This document shows, piece by piece, positions 36,648-45,830 of a stretch of 64,000 bases of DNA. The position numbers were made by a program, and so were the translations under genes. The notes below the pieces were generated by a model that was not told the DNA's origin, did no database searches, and saw nothing but the letters and a program-made list of their open reading frames with translations. Numbering within the stretch: the stretch's first letter is position 1; each line of letters begins with the position of its first letter. The stretch is from CAIYZT01 sp031385445 (GTDB lineage Bacteria; Pseudomonadota; Alphaproteobacteria; Rhodobacterales; Rhodobacteraceae), in assembly GCA_031385445.1 (NCBI GenBank), contig JANNBM010000056.1:310001-374000 (forward strand), written 5' to 3'.

Positions 36648-37268
36648 ATGCAAGAAGACCCTGAACGAAAATGCATCGTTACCGGGGAGAGCCAGCCAAA
36701 AGCGGGTCTGATCCGGTTTTGCCTTGCGCCGGACGGCATGATGGTGCCTGACGTCCTTGGCCGTTTGCCGGGGCGCGGGATTTATGTGACCGCCAGCCGC
36801 GATGCGCTGGACAAAGCCGGCAGCAAGGGCCTGTTTTCGCGGGCAGCCAAGCAGCCGGTGACGTTGCCCGACAATTTGGTGCAGCTGATTGAAACGCAGC
36901 TGGCGCGCCGGGTGGCCGACTATATTTCGATGGCGCGCAAGGCCGGGGATGCGATTTGCGGGTTCGAGAAGGTCAAGGACTGGCTGAACAAGGACAAGGC
37001 GGAGGTGCTTATTCAAGCCTCTGACGGGTCCGAGCGCGGCAAGGACAAACTCTATCCCCCTGAGGGGCCGGACAGCCTGATTGGCTGTTTGACCGCGCAG
37101 GAATTGGGTTTGGCATTCGGACGTGAACGTGCGATACACGCCGCGCTTGCGGCTGGAAGACTCACAACGCGTGTTGTAGAGGAAGCCGCAAGGCTTTCTG
37201 GCGTGCGCGGCATGACGGTAAAGCGGGTCGGCAGAAGGTCTGCCGGGAAGGATACGAAGGACGTATGA
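36648..37268 (+). CDS. RNA-binding protein, YlxR (DUF448) domain fused to an L7Ae-like domain
   Basis: This 206-residue protein has a YlxR domain at residues about 5-85 (ERKCIVTGE, the LGRLPGRGIYVTASR loop) and an L7Ae/L30e-like domain at about 95-175 with ARKAGDAICGFEKVKDWL. In Firmicutes these two parts are separate genes, ylxR and ylxQ, between nusA and infB; here they are fused, as usual in alphaproteobacteria. It is likely an RNA-binding protein linked to translation or RNase P. The stop overlaps the infB ATG as ATGA. The start is the ATG giving the conserved N-terminus. Confidence 0.88.
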   Translation: MQEDPERKCIVTGESQPKAGLIRFCLAPDGMMVPDVLGRLPGRGIYVTASRDALDKAGSKGLFSRAAKQPVTLPDNLVQLIETQLARRVADYISMARKAGDAICGFEKVKDWLNKDKAEVLIQASDGSERGKDKLYPPEGPDSLIGCLTAQELGLAFGRERAIHAALAAGRLTTRVVEEAARLSGVRGMTVKRVGRRSAGKDTKDV

Positions 37269-39898
37269 GCGATTTAGACGGCAAAAAACCCCTTGGCCTT
37301 GGGGCAGGTACGCGTTCGGGATCGGTGAAGCAAAGCTTCAGCCATGGTCGCACGCATGCTGTTGTGGTGGAAACCAAGCGCAAGCGCGTGGTTGTCCCGG
37401 CGCAGGCAGCGAAACCTGTGGTGAACGCTCCGGCAACGGGCACAGCGGGGCCAGCGGTAGCAGCGGCGGTCAGCGATACGTCGCGCCGTCCGGCGGGCAT
37501 TTCCGATGCGGAAATGGAACGCCGCCTGTCGGCACTGAAAGTGGCCCGTGCGCGGGAACAGGAAGATGCGGCCAAGCGGCTTGCCGATGAAAAGGCCCGC
37601 GAGGAAGAGCGGCAGCGCAAGCGCGAAGCCAACGAGTTGAAAGAACGCGAGGAGCGCCAGCGTGAAGCGGCCGCCCGCGCCAAGGTCGAAGAAGAAGCGC
37701 GCCTGAGGGCCGAAGCCATCGCCGAGGCGTCCAGCCGCGCCGTGTCGCGCAAGGCTGATGTGCTGGGCACCCAGCGCCGCCAACCCGAAGCGCCCGCTGC
37801 CGCCGCGCCGCCCGCAGGCGAAAAGCCTGCTGCCGCCGGACGCAGCACGCGCCCCGCCGGCGCAGGTGCCCCCGCCGCACCCGCCGCCAATGACCGCAGC
37901 AACGCCCCCGTCGCCGCCAAACCCGGCCTTGCCCCGCGCAAGACCGAGCGCGAGCGCGATGCCGAGCGGGATCGCGGCAAGGCCAAGGGCGACGAAGGCC
38001 GCCGGTCTGGCAAGCTGACCCTGTCGGATGCCACCTCGGACGAGGGTGGCCGCCAGCGGTCATTGGCTGCGATGAAGCGCAAGCAAGACCGCGCCCGCGC
38101 CAAGGCGATGGGCATGATGGTGAAACCCGAAAAGCAGGTGCGCGATGTGCAGCTGCCTGAATCCATCGTGGTCAGCGAGCTTGCCAACCGGATGGCCGAA
38201 CGGGCCGCCGATGTGGTGAAGTCTTTGATGAAAATGGGCATGATGGTGACGATGAATCAGGTCATCGACGCCGACACCGCCGAACTTTTGATCGAGGAAT
38301 TCGGTCACAAGACGGTGCGCGTGTCGGACGCGGACGTGGAACAGGTGATCGACAGCGTCGTGGACGCGCAGGAAAATCTGATCACGCGCCCGCCGATCGT
38401 CACGATCATGGGCCATGTCGACCACGGCAAGACCAGCCTTTTGGATGCAATCCGCAAGACCCATGTTGTGACGGGCGAAGCGGGCGGCATCACGCAGCAT
38501 ATCGGCGCCTATCAGGTGAAAACCGCCAATGGCGCGCTGATTTCCTTCCTTGATACGCCGGGCCACGCCGCGTTTACGTCGATGCGCGCCCGGGGGGCTT
38601 CGGTCACTGATATCGTGGTGCTGGTGGTCGCGGCGGATGATGCCGTGATGCCGCAGACGATTGAGGCGATCAACCACGCCAAGGCCGCCAAGGTGCCGAT
38701 GATCATCGCGATCAACAAGATCGACAAGCACGATGCGAACCCGACAAAGGTGCGCACGGACCTGTTGCAGCACGAGGTGGTCGTCGAGGCCATGTCGGGC
38801 GACGTGCAGGACGTCGAAGTGTCGGCCAAAACCGGGCAGGGCATCGACAACCTGCTGGAAGCCATCGCGCTGCAGGCGGAAATTCTGGAGCTGAGAGCCA
38901 ACCCGAACCGCGCCGCGCAAGCTGCCGTGATCGAGGCCAAGCTGGACGTGGGCCGGGGTCCGGTGGCGACGGTTCTGGTGCAGAACGGCACACTGCGGAA
39001 GGGCGATATCTTTGTCGTCGGTCAGCAGTGGGGCAAGGTGCGCGCCTTGATCAACGATCAGGGCGAGACGGTGGCGGAAGCCGGTCCGTCGGTACCGGTC
39101 GAGGTTCTGGGTCTGTCGGGAACGCCTTCGGCAGGGGACACACTGAACGTGGTGGAAACCGAGGCGCAGGCCCGCGAAATCGCCGCCTACCGCGAGAAGA
39201 CCACCAAGGACAAGCGCGCGGCTGTCGGGGCCGCGACCACGCTGGAACAGCTGATGGCCAAGGCCAAGTCTGACAAGGCGGTGTCCGAGCTGCCAGTGTT
39301 GGTGAAGGCTGATGTTCAAGGTTCGACCGAGGCGATCATTCAGGCGCTGGAAAAGGTTGGCAACGACGAGGTCCGGGTGCGGGTTCTGCATTACGGCGTT
39401 GGCGCTATCACCGATTCGGATGTGAACCTTGCTGATGCGTCGAACGCGCCGATCCTGGCGTTCAACGTGCGGGCCAACGCGATGGCGCGCAGTGCGGCGC
39501 AGCAAAAGGGCGTCGAGATTCGGTATTACTCGGTGATCTATGACCTTCTGGACGACATCAAACAGGCGGCTTCGGGCCTGCTGAAGGCCGAAGTGCGCGA
39601 AAACTTCATCGGCTATGCGAAGATCCTGCAGGTGTTCAAAATCACCGGGGCGGGCAATGTCGCGGGCTGTCTTGTGACCGAAGGCGTGGCCCGCCGGTCC
39701 GCCGGGGTGCGTTTGCTGCGTGACAACGTGGTGATCCACGAGGGCACGCTGAAGACGCTCAAGCGGTATAAGGATGAGGTCAAAGAAGTGATCTCGGGTC
39801 AGGAATGCGGCATGGCGTTTGAGCGGTACGAAGACGTGCGCGAGGGCGATGTGATCGAAATCTTTGAGCGCGAAGAAATTCAGCGTTCGCTGGCCTGA
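37265..39898 (+). CDS. infB: Translation initiation factor IF-2
   Basis: This 877-residue GTPase brings initiator tRNA to the ribosome. The N-terminus is long, Ala/Arg/Glu-rich and low complexity (about residues 60-280). Then come the IF2 N-domain and the G domain with G1 GHVDHGKT near residue 382, G3 DTPGH and G4 NKID. Domains II-IV follow, with LVKADVQGSTEAI and AGCLVTEGVARRSAGVRLLRD marks. Length is normal for the order. It overlaps the YlxR gene and is followed by a strong terminator. Confidence 0.97.
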   Translation: MSDLDGKKPLGLGAGTRSGSVKQSFSHGRTHAVVVETKRKRVVVPAQAAKPVVNAPATGTAGPAVAAAVSDTSRRPAGISDAEMERRLSALKVARAREQEDAAKRLADEKAREEERQRKREANELKEREERQREAAARAKVEEEARLRAEAIAEASSRAVSRKADVLGTQRRQPEAPAAAAPPAGEKPAAAGRSTRPAGAGAPAAPAANDRSNAPVAAKPGLAPRKTERERDAERDRGKAKGDEGRRSGKLTLSDATSDEGGRQRSLAAMKRKQDRARAKAMGMMVKPEKQVRDVQLPESIVVSELANRMAERAADVVKSLMKMGMMVTMNQVIDADTAELLIEEFGHKTVRVSDADVEQVIDSVVDAQENLITRPPIVTIMGHVDHGKTSLLDAIRKTHVVTGEAGGITQHIGAYQVKTANGALISFLDTPGHAAFTSMRARGASVTDIVVLVVAADDAVMPQTIEAINHAKAAKVPMIIAINKIDKHDANPTKVRTDLLQHEVVVEAMSGDVQDVEVSAKTGQGIDNLLEAIALQAEILELRANPNRAAQAAVIEAKLDVGRGPVATVLVQNGTLRKGDIFVVGQQWGKVRALINDQGETVAEAGPSVPVEVLGLSGTPSAGDTLNVVETEAQAREIAAYREKTTKDKRAAVGAATTLEQLMAKAKSDKAVSELPVLVKADVQGSTEAIIQALEKVGNDEVRVRVLHYGVGAITDSDVNLADASNAPILAFNVRANAMARSAAQQKGVEIRYYSVIYDLLDDIKQAASGLLKAEVRENFIGYAKILQVFKITGAGNVAGCLVTEGVARRSAGVRLLRDNVVIHEGTLKTLKRYKDEVKEVISGQECGMAFERYEDVREGDVIEIFEREEIQRSLA

Positions 39899-39915
39899 TA
39901 GACGGTTTCAGACAA

Positions 39916-39949
39916 GCAAAAGGCCGGATCGCAAGATCCGGCCTTTTGC
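39916..39949 (+). terminator. Intrinsic terminator after infB
   Basis: Perfect 15-bp arms with GCAAAAGGCCGGATC on the left and its complement on the right enclose a GCAA tetraloop; the right arm ends in CCTTTTGC. It lies 17 bp after the infB stop. The A-rich left end also allows function toward the leftward small gene beyond it. Confidence 0.9.
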
Positions 39950-39965
39950 ATTCATGCGCTGAAAT

Positions 39966-40106
39966 TCAGGCGGCGATTCGGGGTGGCACCGGAAAACCGG
40001 CAAAAGTTTTGTCATCCACACGGATCACAATGCGCCCATCCGGCAGCTGTGCAACCATAAGCCCCTGAATTGAAACGCAGCTTCCGATGGTTATCGTTCT
40101 GAGCAT
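39966..40106 (-). CDS. Small protein of 46 residues downstream of infB
   Basis: A 46-codon reading frame starts at an ATG preceded by GGGGGA at a good distance and encodes a compact beta-rich protein: MLRTITIGSCVSIQGLMVA, then LPDGRIVIRVDDKTFAG and FPVPPRIAA. The regular alternation of hydrophobic and polar residues and the strong ribosome site argue for a real gene. I do not know a named family; similar short proteins may be specific to Rhodobacterales. It ends 17 bp from the infB terminator, which would serve both genes. Confidence 0.6.
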   Translation of the reverse strand: MLRTITIGSCVSIQGLMVAQLPDGRIVIRVDDKTFAGFPVPPRIAA

Positions 40107-40214
40107 GCCAATCCCCCAATCAGCGTTGCAACATTTTCTACGCTATCCTGCTGATTCTTAAGAAACCATCAAAAATTTGACACAATTGCATAAATTTGCG
40201 GCACGCAGCGATTA

Positions 40215-40613
40215 TCACAGCCAATCGCGCAAGATCGGGATCAGCGGCAGGTCGGCCGGGGGCATGGGATATTCCTTCATCTGCGCGGGCTGCACCCAGA
40301 CAAGGTTTTGGCCTTCACGGCCCGTCGCAATACCCTCCCATCGGCGGCAGGCGAAGAGCGGCATCAGAAGATGGAAATCGTCATAGCTGTGGCTGGCAAA
40401 GGTCAGCGGGGCGAGGCAGGATTTCCAGGTGTCGATGCCAAGCTCTTCTTTCAACTCGCGGATCAAGGCGGCTTCGGGGGTTTCGCCGGGGTCCACCTTT
40501 CCGCCCGGAAACTCCCATAAGCCCGCAAGAGATTTTCCCGGTGGGCGCTGGGCGAGCAGCACGCGGCCTTCGGGGTCGATGAGAGCGACAGCAGTGACGA
40601 GCAGGATGTTCAT
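40215..40613 (-). CDS. mutT: 8-oxo-dGTP diphosphatase, MutT-type Nudix hydrolase
   Basis: This 132-residue protein removes oxidised guanine nucleotides. The Nudix box is complete (GGKVDPGETPEAALIRELKEELGI region, starting near residue 37), preceded by LLAQRPPGKSLAGLWEFP, which is the MutT-specific substrate segment. Two further marks are HSYDDFHLLMPLFAC and WVQPAQMKEYPMPPADLPLI. The ATG at 40613 gives MNILLVTAVAL, the usual MutT start. It lies in the same direction as argJ with an extragenic repeat between. Confidence 0.92.
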   Translation of the reverse strand: MNILLVTAVALIDPEGRVLLAQRPPGKSLAGLWEFPGGKVDPGETPEAALIRELKEELGIDTWKSCLAPLTFASHSYDDFHLLMPLFACRRWEGIATGREGQNLVWVQPAQMKEYPMPPADLPLIPILRDWL

Positions 40614-40634
40614 GGGGGGCGCTCCGCGTGTGGC

Positions 40635-40684
40635 GGGCACCCGCGGGCGCTGCCCCCGGACCCATGGGAATATTTGGACCGATA
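40635..40684. repeat. Extragenic palindromic element, copy 3
   Basis: Between mutT and argJ lies GGGCGCTGCCC, then CCGGACCCATGGG and AATATTTGGACCGATAGG. Read on the minus strand it has the same order as copy 1: GGTCCAAATATTCCC, then a G/C palindrome. Confidence 0.5.
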
Positions 40685-40689
40685 GGAAT

Positions 40690-42024
40690 TCAGGAACGGT
40701 AGTCGGCGTTAATCTCGATGTAGCGGTTGGTCAGATCGCAGGTCCAGACCGAGCGTTTGGCGCGGCCAAGGCCGAGATCGATACCGATCACGATCTCGGA
40801 CTGCTGCATATAAGCAGCAGCGTCGGCCTCTTTGTAGGTCGGGCTGCGCCAGCCGCCTTTGGCGACCACGATATCGCCAAAGCGGATGGTAAGGCGGTCG
40901 CGGTCGGCCATGGCGCCGGATTTGCCGATGGCCATGACGATGCGGCCCCAGTTCGGATCCTGGCCCGCGATGGCGGTTTTGACCAGGGGCGAGTTGGCGA
41001 CGGCCATGGCGACGCGGCCAGCGTCGGCCGGATCGGCCGCGCCGCTGACGCGGACCTCGATGAACTTGGTCGCGCCTTCGCCGTCGCGGATGACCTGATG
41101 GGCGAGGTCGGTCATCACCGATTTCAGCGCGGCCTCGAAGGCCTTTGCCACGGCGCCTGTCACCGGGGCGGCGGCGGATTGGCCGGTGGCGGCGAGCAGA
41201 AGCGTGTCGGAGGTCGACGTGTCGCTGTCCACCGTGATGGAGTTGAAGGTGCAATCCATGTTGCGCGACAGCATTTTCTGCAAGGTGGCGGGCGTGATTT
41301 TGGCGTCGGTGAAGATGTAGACCAGCATCGTCGCCATATCGGGCGCGATCATGCCCGAGCCTTTGGCGATGCCCGCGATCTGGATCAGCCCGCCGTCGCC
41401 TTGCACCGTGGCGGCGGCCCCTTTGGCGAAGGTGTCGGTCGTCATCATGGCGTGGGCGGCCATTTCAATGGCGTCTTCGCGCAGGGCGGCGGTGAGGGCG
41501 GGGATTTGCGCCGTGATCTTTTCAAAGGGCAAAGGCTCTCCAATCACCCCGGTGGAGGAGGAAAACACGCGCGAGGCGGGCAGGCCGAGGGCGGCGGCGG
41601 TGCCATGTGTGATCGCCGCCACCGCCTTGTCACCGATTTTTCCGGTGAAGGCGTTCGAATTGCCGGAATTGACGATGATCGCGGCCCCGGAATTGCGGGG
41701 CACGGCCATCGACAGCTTTTGCTGGCAGTCGCGCACGCAGGCGGAGCGCGTGGTGGAGCGGGTGAAGGCCCCCGCCATCGCGGTGCCCACAGCGAGCCGG
41801 ACAAGCATCACATCCCTGCGGTTGGCATAGCGAACGCCCGCTTCGACGGCGGAGAATTCAACGCCCGCGATGCGGGGCATGTCCGGAAAATGTGCGGGGG
41901 CGAGGGGCGAGATCATCTTGGGCTTTTTCGCCGGTTTGTCGGTGACGGGCGTGGGTTCGGCCTGTTGCGCCTTCAATTCGGCTTTCAACGCCTTGGCTTT
42001 GGACTTCCAATCTTTTTTCGCCAT
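40690..42024 (-). CDS. argJ: Bifunctional ornithine acetyltransferase/N-acetylglutamate synthase ArgJ
   Basis: This 444-residue enzyme of arginine synthesis transfers acetyl from N-acetylornithine to glutamate. The autocleavage site is before T232 in IAPDMATML, which becomes the catalytic nucleophile of the beta chain. Other marks are NSGNSNAFTG, TGVIGEPLP and QDPNWGRIVMAIG. The first 36 residues (MAKKDWKSKAKALKAELK and following) form a Lys/Ala-rich extension not found in most ArgJ proteins. GGAGGG upstream of 42024 supports this start. It follows the PPIase gene by 23 bp. Confidence 0.95.
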   Translation of the reverse strand: MAKKDWKSKAKALKAELKAQQAEPTPVTDKPAKKPKMISPLAPAHFPDMPRIAGVEFSAVEAGVRYANRRDVMLVRLAVGTAMAGAFTRSTTRSACVRDCQQKLSMAVPRNSGAAIIVNSGNSNAFTGKIGDKAVAAITHGTAAALGLPASRVFSSSTGVIGEPLPFEKITAQIPALTAALREDAIEMAAHAMMTTDTFAKGAAATVQGDGGLIQIAGIAKGSGMIAPDMATMLVYIFTDAKITPATLQKMLSRNMDCTFNSITVDSDTSTSDTLLLAATGQSAAAPVTGAVAKAFEAALKSVMTDLAHQVIRDGEGATKFIEVRVSGAADPADAGRVAMAVANSPLVKTAIAGQDPNWGRIVMAIGKSGAMADRDRLTIRFGDIVVAKGGWRSPTYKEADAAAYMQQSEIVIGIDLGLGRAKRSVWTCDLTNRYIEINADYRS

Positions 42025-42047
42025 CGCTTCGCCCTCCATCAAAAGGA

Positions 42048-42893
42048 TTAGTTGCCCAGAAGATCCATGTTTTTCAACACCGCCGGATCAATATCCGCGC
42101 CCAGCTTTTCCACTTTTGCGCCCGCAACCATCTCTTCCACACGCCCAAGGATCGCGTCCTTGCGCACCTTGGCCTCGATATCGGCGCGGACCTCTTCCAA
42201 CGCAGGTTTTTGCGAGTTGCGCGTCTCGGTGACCAGGATCAGGTGAAAGCCGAATTCGGTCTTCACCGGGCCGCTTACCTTGCCAACTTCGGCCGCAACG
42301 ACCGCCGCTTCAAACGGGGCGACCATTTGGCCAAGGCCAAACCAGCCCAGATCGCCGCCGCCTTGTGCCGATCCGTCCATCGAGTTTTCGGCGGCAAGCG
42401 TGGCAAAATCCGCGCCGCCTTGAATTTGGGCAAGCAGATCTTTGGCCTTTGCCTCATCCTCGACCAGAATATGCGACGCGTGATATTCGGTTTGGGCCAC
42501 GAATTCGGCATAGGCCGCGTCATAGGCCATTTGAACCGCCTCTTCCGAGACGGCGTCGCCCGTCACCTGATTGACCAGGATCGTGGCAAGATAGGTGCGC
42601 CGATCGTTCAGCAGGGTCAACTCGTCAATCAGCGCCAGCTTGCCCGCCATCGACTGTTCAATCACGACTTGCTGGATCACCTGATCCAAAATCCCGCCAA
42701 AAACCAGATCATCGGGCAAAGCCTGATATTCGGGCGGCAGTTTGCTGCGGGCCACAATCAGGTTTCCAAGGGTGATTTCGGTGCCATTGACGGTGGCAAC
42801 AACGGTTGCGGCGGTGGGTTCGTCGGCGAAAACGGGCTGGCTGGTCACAAGGCACAGGACGAGGGCAGCAAAGATGGTCGATTTCTGTGTCAT
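42048..42893 (-). CDS. Periplasmic parvulin-type peptidyl-prolyl isomerase
   Basis: This 281-residue protein has a signal peptide (about 1-23, ending PVFA). An N-terminal helical SurA-like region carries LPPEYQALPDDLVFGGILDQVIQQ. The parvulin domain spans about 135-235 with YHASHILVEDEAKAKDLL, GGDLGWFGLGQMV and VKTEFGFHLILV, all typical of PpiC/PrsA enzymes. It helps fold exported proteins, which suits its place divergent from secA. It forms a leftward set with argJ and mutT. Confidence 0.92.
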   Translation of the reverse strand: MTQKSTIFAALVLCLVTSQPVFADEPTAATVVATVNGTEITLGNLIVARSKLPPEYQALPDDLVFGGILDQVIQQVVIEQSMAGKLALIDELTLLNDRRTYLATILVNQVTGDAVSEEAVQMAYDAAYAEFVAQTEYHASHILVEDEAKAKDLLAQIQGGADFATLAAENSMDGSAQGGGDLGWFGLGQMVAPFEAAVVAAEVGKVSGPVKTEFGFHLILVTETRNSQKPALEEVRADIEAKVRKDAILGRVEEMVAGAKVEKLGADIDPAVLKNMDLLGN

Positions 42894-42929
42894 TTCACCG
42901 ATTCCTGATCACGACGTTGGGTGTGCAAG

Positions 42930-42958
42930 TTGACTATGGAAGACCTTCCCCTTACATC
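42930..42958 (+). promoter_or_regulatory. Possible secA promoter
   Basis: TTGACT and TACATC are separated by 17 bp in the 184-bp divergent gap between the PPIase gene and secA. The -35 is good and the -10 is weak. No other element was recognised in the gap. Confidence 0.4.
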
Positions 42959-43077
42959 GCCAAGGGTCGCGGGCGACGGGGTCGGCCGACCTCTGAGCAT
43001 CTTCTAAGGAAGGCGGCGAGGGCGGGCAAGGGCCGCTGCCCATCGCTGCATATCAATATTGGCCAAGCGGAGAGAAT

Positions 43078-45783
43078 ATGCTGGGTCTTGGAACGATCGC
43101 GCGGAAATTGTTCGGCACGCCGAACGAGCGCAAAGTGAAATCGGTGCGTCCGCTGGTGGCTGCAATCAACGCGCTGGAACCGGAATTTGCCGCGCTGAGC
43201 GATGAGCAGATCATCGCCAAAACGCGCGAGTTTCAGGCGCGGGTGCAAACCGGCGGCGTCTCGCTTGACGATATTCTGCCCGAAGCTTTTGCCAACTGCC
43301 GCGAGGCTGCGCGTCGGGCCCTCGGCCTGCGGGCGTTTGTTGTGCAGTTGAAGGGCGGAATTTTCCTGCATCAGGGCAATATCGCGGAAATGCGCACCGG
43401 CGAGGGCAAGACGCTGGTGGCCACCTTCCCGGCCTATCTGAATGCCCTCGCCGGCAAAGGCGTGCATGTGGTGACGGTCAACGATTATCTGGCCAAGCGC
43501 GATGCGGAATGGATGAGCAAGGTTTACACGCATCTGGGCCTGACCACCGGGGTCGTGGTGCCGTTTCAGGGCGACGCGGAAAAGAAGTCGGCGTATCAGG
43601 CGGATATCACCTATGCGACCAACAACGAGCTTGGGTTCGACTATCTGCGCGACAACATGAAAGGCTCGCTGGAACAGATGAGCCAGCGCGGCCACAATTT
43701 CGCGATTCTGGACGAGGTTGACTCTATTCTGATCGACGAAGCGCGCACCCCTTTGATCATTTCCGGCCCAAGTCAGGATCGCAGCGAGCTGTATAATTCG
43801 GTGGACAAGCTTATTCCGCTGCTGACCGCCGACGATTACAAACTGGACGAAAAGACCCGGTCCGTCACCTATTCCGAAGATGGCAACGAGACGATTGAAC
43901 GGCTGCTGCACGAGGCGGGTATTTTGCCCGAGGGTCAGGCGCTTTATGATCCCGAAAGCACCACCATCGTGCACCACGCCACGCAAGCGCTGCGGGCGCA
44001 CAAGCTGTATTCCAAGGATCAGCAATATATCGTGCGCGAGGGCGAGGTGATGCTGATCGACGAATTTACCGGCCGCATGATGAAAGGCCGCCGTCTGTCG
44101 GACGGTCTGCATCAGGCGATAGAGGCCAAAGAAGGCACCAAGGTTCAGCCCGAGAACATCACCCTCGCCTCTGTGACGTTTCAGAATTATTTCCGGCTGT
44201 ACAAACGGCTGTGCGGTATGACCGGAACCGCGGCGACCGAGGCCGAAGAGTTCAAGGAAATTTACAATCTGGGCGTGATCGAAGTGCCGACCAACCGGCC
44301 CGTGATGCGCAAAGACGCGGACGATCAGGTGTTCCGTACCGGGCGCGAGAAATACGAGGGCATCGTCAAGATGATCCACGATGCGCATGGCAAGGGTCAG
44401 CCGCTGCTGGTTGGCACCACCTCGATTGAAAAGTCCGAGCTTTTGTCAGGGATGCTGAAAGAGGCGGGGATCACCCACAACGTGCTGAACGCGCGCCAGC
44501 ATGAACAAGAGGCCAAGATCGTGGCCGATGCGGGCAAGCTGAACGCGGTGACGATTGCCACCAACATGGCGGGCCGGGGCACCGATATTCAGCTGGGCGG
44601 CAATGTCGAGATGATTGTGATGGAGGCGATTGCCGCCGATCCGCATCTGCATCCCGACGCGGTGCGCGCCAAGATCGAAGCGGACCACGCGGACGAGAAG
44701 GCAGCTGTTATCGCGGCGGGCGGTTTGTTCGTGCTGGCCACCGAGCGCCACGAAAGCCGCCGGATCGACAATCAGCTGCGCGGCCGTTCGGGCCGTCAGG
44801 GCGATCCGGGGCGCTCGGCGTTCTTTTTGTCTTTGGAAGACGATCTGATGCGGATTTTCGGGTCCGAGCGGCTGGACGGGATCCTGTCCAAGTTGGGGCT
44901 GAAGGAGGGCGAATCGATTGTTCACCCTTGGGTCAACAAATCGCTGGAGCGCGCGCAGGCCAAGGTGGAAGGCCGCAACTTTGACATCCGCAAGCAGCTT
45001 TTGAAATTCGACGACGTGATGAACGATCAGCGCAAGGCGGTTTTTGGCCAGCGGCTGGAGATCATGCAAAGTCCTGACCTTGCCGAGATTGCGCAGGACA
45101 TGCGCCACACGGTTGTCGATGATCTGGTTGACTTCTTCATGCCGCCAAAATCCTATTCCGATCAATGGGATGCCCAAGGGTTGCAGGATGGGGTGAAAGA
45201 CCGGCTGAACATGGATCTGCCGATTGCCGTCTGGGCCGCCGAAGAGGGCGTGGATCAGGACGTGATGCGCGAGCGCTTGATCGGGCAGTCCGATCTGATG
45301 ATGGCCGAAAAGGAAAAGGCTTACGGTCCCGAAACGATGCGCAGCTTTGAAAAGGCGCTTTTGTTGCAGACGATTGACGCCAAATGGCGCGAGCATTTGC
45401 TGCGGCTGGAACACTTGCGTTCCGTCGTCGGGTTTCGCGGCTATGCGCAGCGTGATCCCCTGAACGAGTACAAATCGGAAAGCTTTACACTGTTCGAATC
45501 AATGCTGAATTCCCTGCGCCAGAAAGTCACGCAAGACCTGAGCCGCATTCAGCCCTTAAGCGAAGAGCAGCAAAAAGCGATGGTGGCGCAGTATCTGGCG
45601 CAGCAGGCGGCGGCGGCCGCGGCGGCCCCTGTAGAGCCGGTTGTTGCACCCGCGCCTGTGGCACTGGCCGCGCCGGGATTTGACGAGAACGATCCGTCAA
45701 GTTGGGGCAATCCGGGGCGCAATGACGCCTGCCCCTGCGGGTCGGGCGAAAAGTTCAAACATTGCCACGGCAAGCTGGCCTGA
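43078..45783 (+). CDS. secA: Preprotein translocase ATPase SecA
   Basis: This 901-residue ATPase drives proteins through SecYEG. Walker A is in EMRTGEGKTLVA near residue 105, the DEAD-like box is DEVDSILIDEARTPLIISG, and the second nucleotide-binding fold carries ATNMAGRGTDIQLGG and LRGRSGRQGDPG. The C-terminal zinc motif CPCGSGEKFKHCHG, which binds SecB and lipids, is intact. An Ala-rich linker precedes it. GGAGAG before the ATG defines the start. Length is normal for alphaproteobacteria. Confidence 0.98.
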   Translation: MLGLGTIARKLFGTPNERKVKSVRPLVAAINALEPEFAALSDEQIIAKTREFQARVQTGGVSLDDILPEAFANCREAARRALGLRAFVVQLKGGIFLHQGNIAEMRTGEGKTLVATFPAYLNALAGKGVHVVTVNDYLAKRDAEWMSKVYTHLGLTTGVVVPFQGDAEKKSAYQADITYATNNELGFDYLRDNMKGSLEQMSQRGHNFAILDEVDSILIDEARTPLIISGPSQDRSELYNSVDKLIPLLTADDYKLDEKTRSVTYSEDGNETIERLLHEAGILPEGQALYDPESTTIVHHATQALRAHKLYSKDQQYIVREGEVMLIDEFTGRMMKGRRLSDGLHQAIEAKEGTKVQPENITLASVTFQNYFRLYKRLCGMTGTAATEAEEFKEIYNLGVIEVPTNRPVMRKDADDQVFRTGREKYEGIVKMIHDAHGKGQPLLVGTTSIEKSELLSGMLKEAGITHNVLNARQHEQEAKIVADAGKLNAVTIATNMAGRGTDIQLGGNVEMIVMEAIAADPHLHPDAVRAKIEADHADEKAAVIAAGGLFVLATERHESRRIDNQLRGRSGRQGDPGRSAFFLSLEDDLMRIFGSERLDGILSKLGLKEGESIVHPWVNKSLERAQAKVEGRNFDIRKQLLKFDDVMNDQRKAVFGQRLEIMQSPDLAEIAQDMRHTVVDDLVDFFMPPKSYSDQWDAQGLQDGVKDRLNMDLPIAVWAAEEGVDQDVMRERLIGQSDLMMAEKEKAYGPETMRSFEKALLLQTIDAKWREHLLRLEHLRSVVGFRGYAQRDPLNEYKSESFTLFESMLNSLRQKVTQDLSRIQPLSEEQQKAMVAQYLAQQAAAAAAAPVEPVVAPAPVALAAPGFDENDPSSWGNPGRNDACPCGSGEKFKHCHGKLA

Positions 45784-45806
45784 TCTGAAGCGCGGTATTT
45801 GAAACG

Positions 45807-45826
45807 GGGCGGGCCACGGTCCGCCC
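45807..45826. terminator. Hairpin between convergent secA and ROK gene
   Basis: GGGCGG and CCGCCC arms with an 8-nt loop are followed by TTGTTTATT. It lies between the secA stop and the end of the leftward ROK gene and probably terminates secA. Confidence 0.5.
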
Positions 45827-45830
45827 TTGT

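Noticed and set aside
38060..39739. Open frame of 559 codons on the minus strand opposite infB
   Set aside because: The His/Arg/Asp-rich translation mirrors infB codon structure and has no ribosome site or domain.
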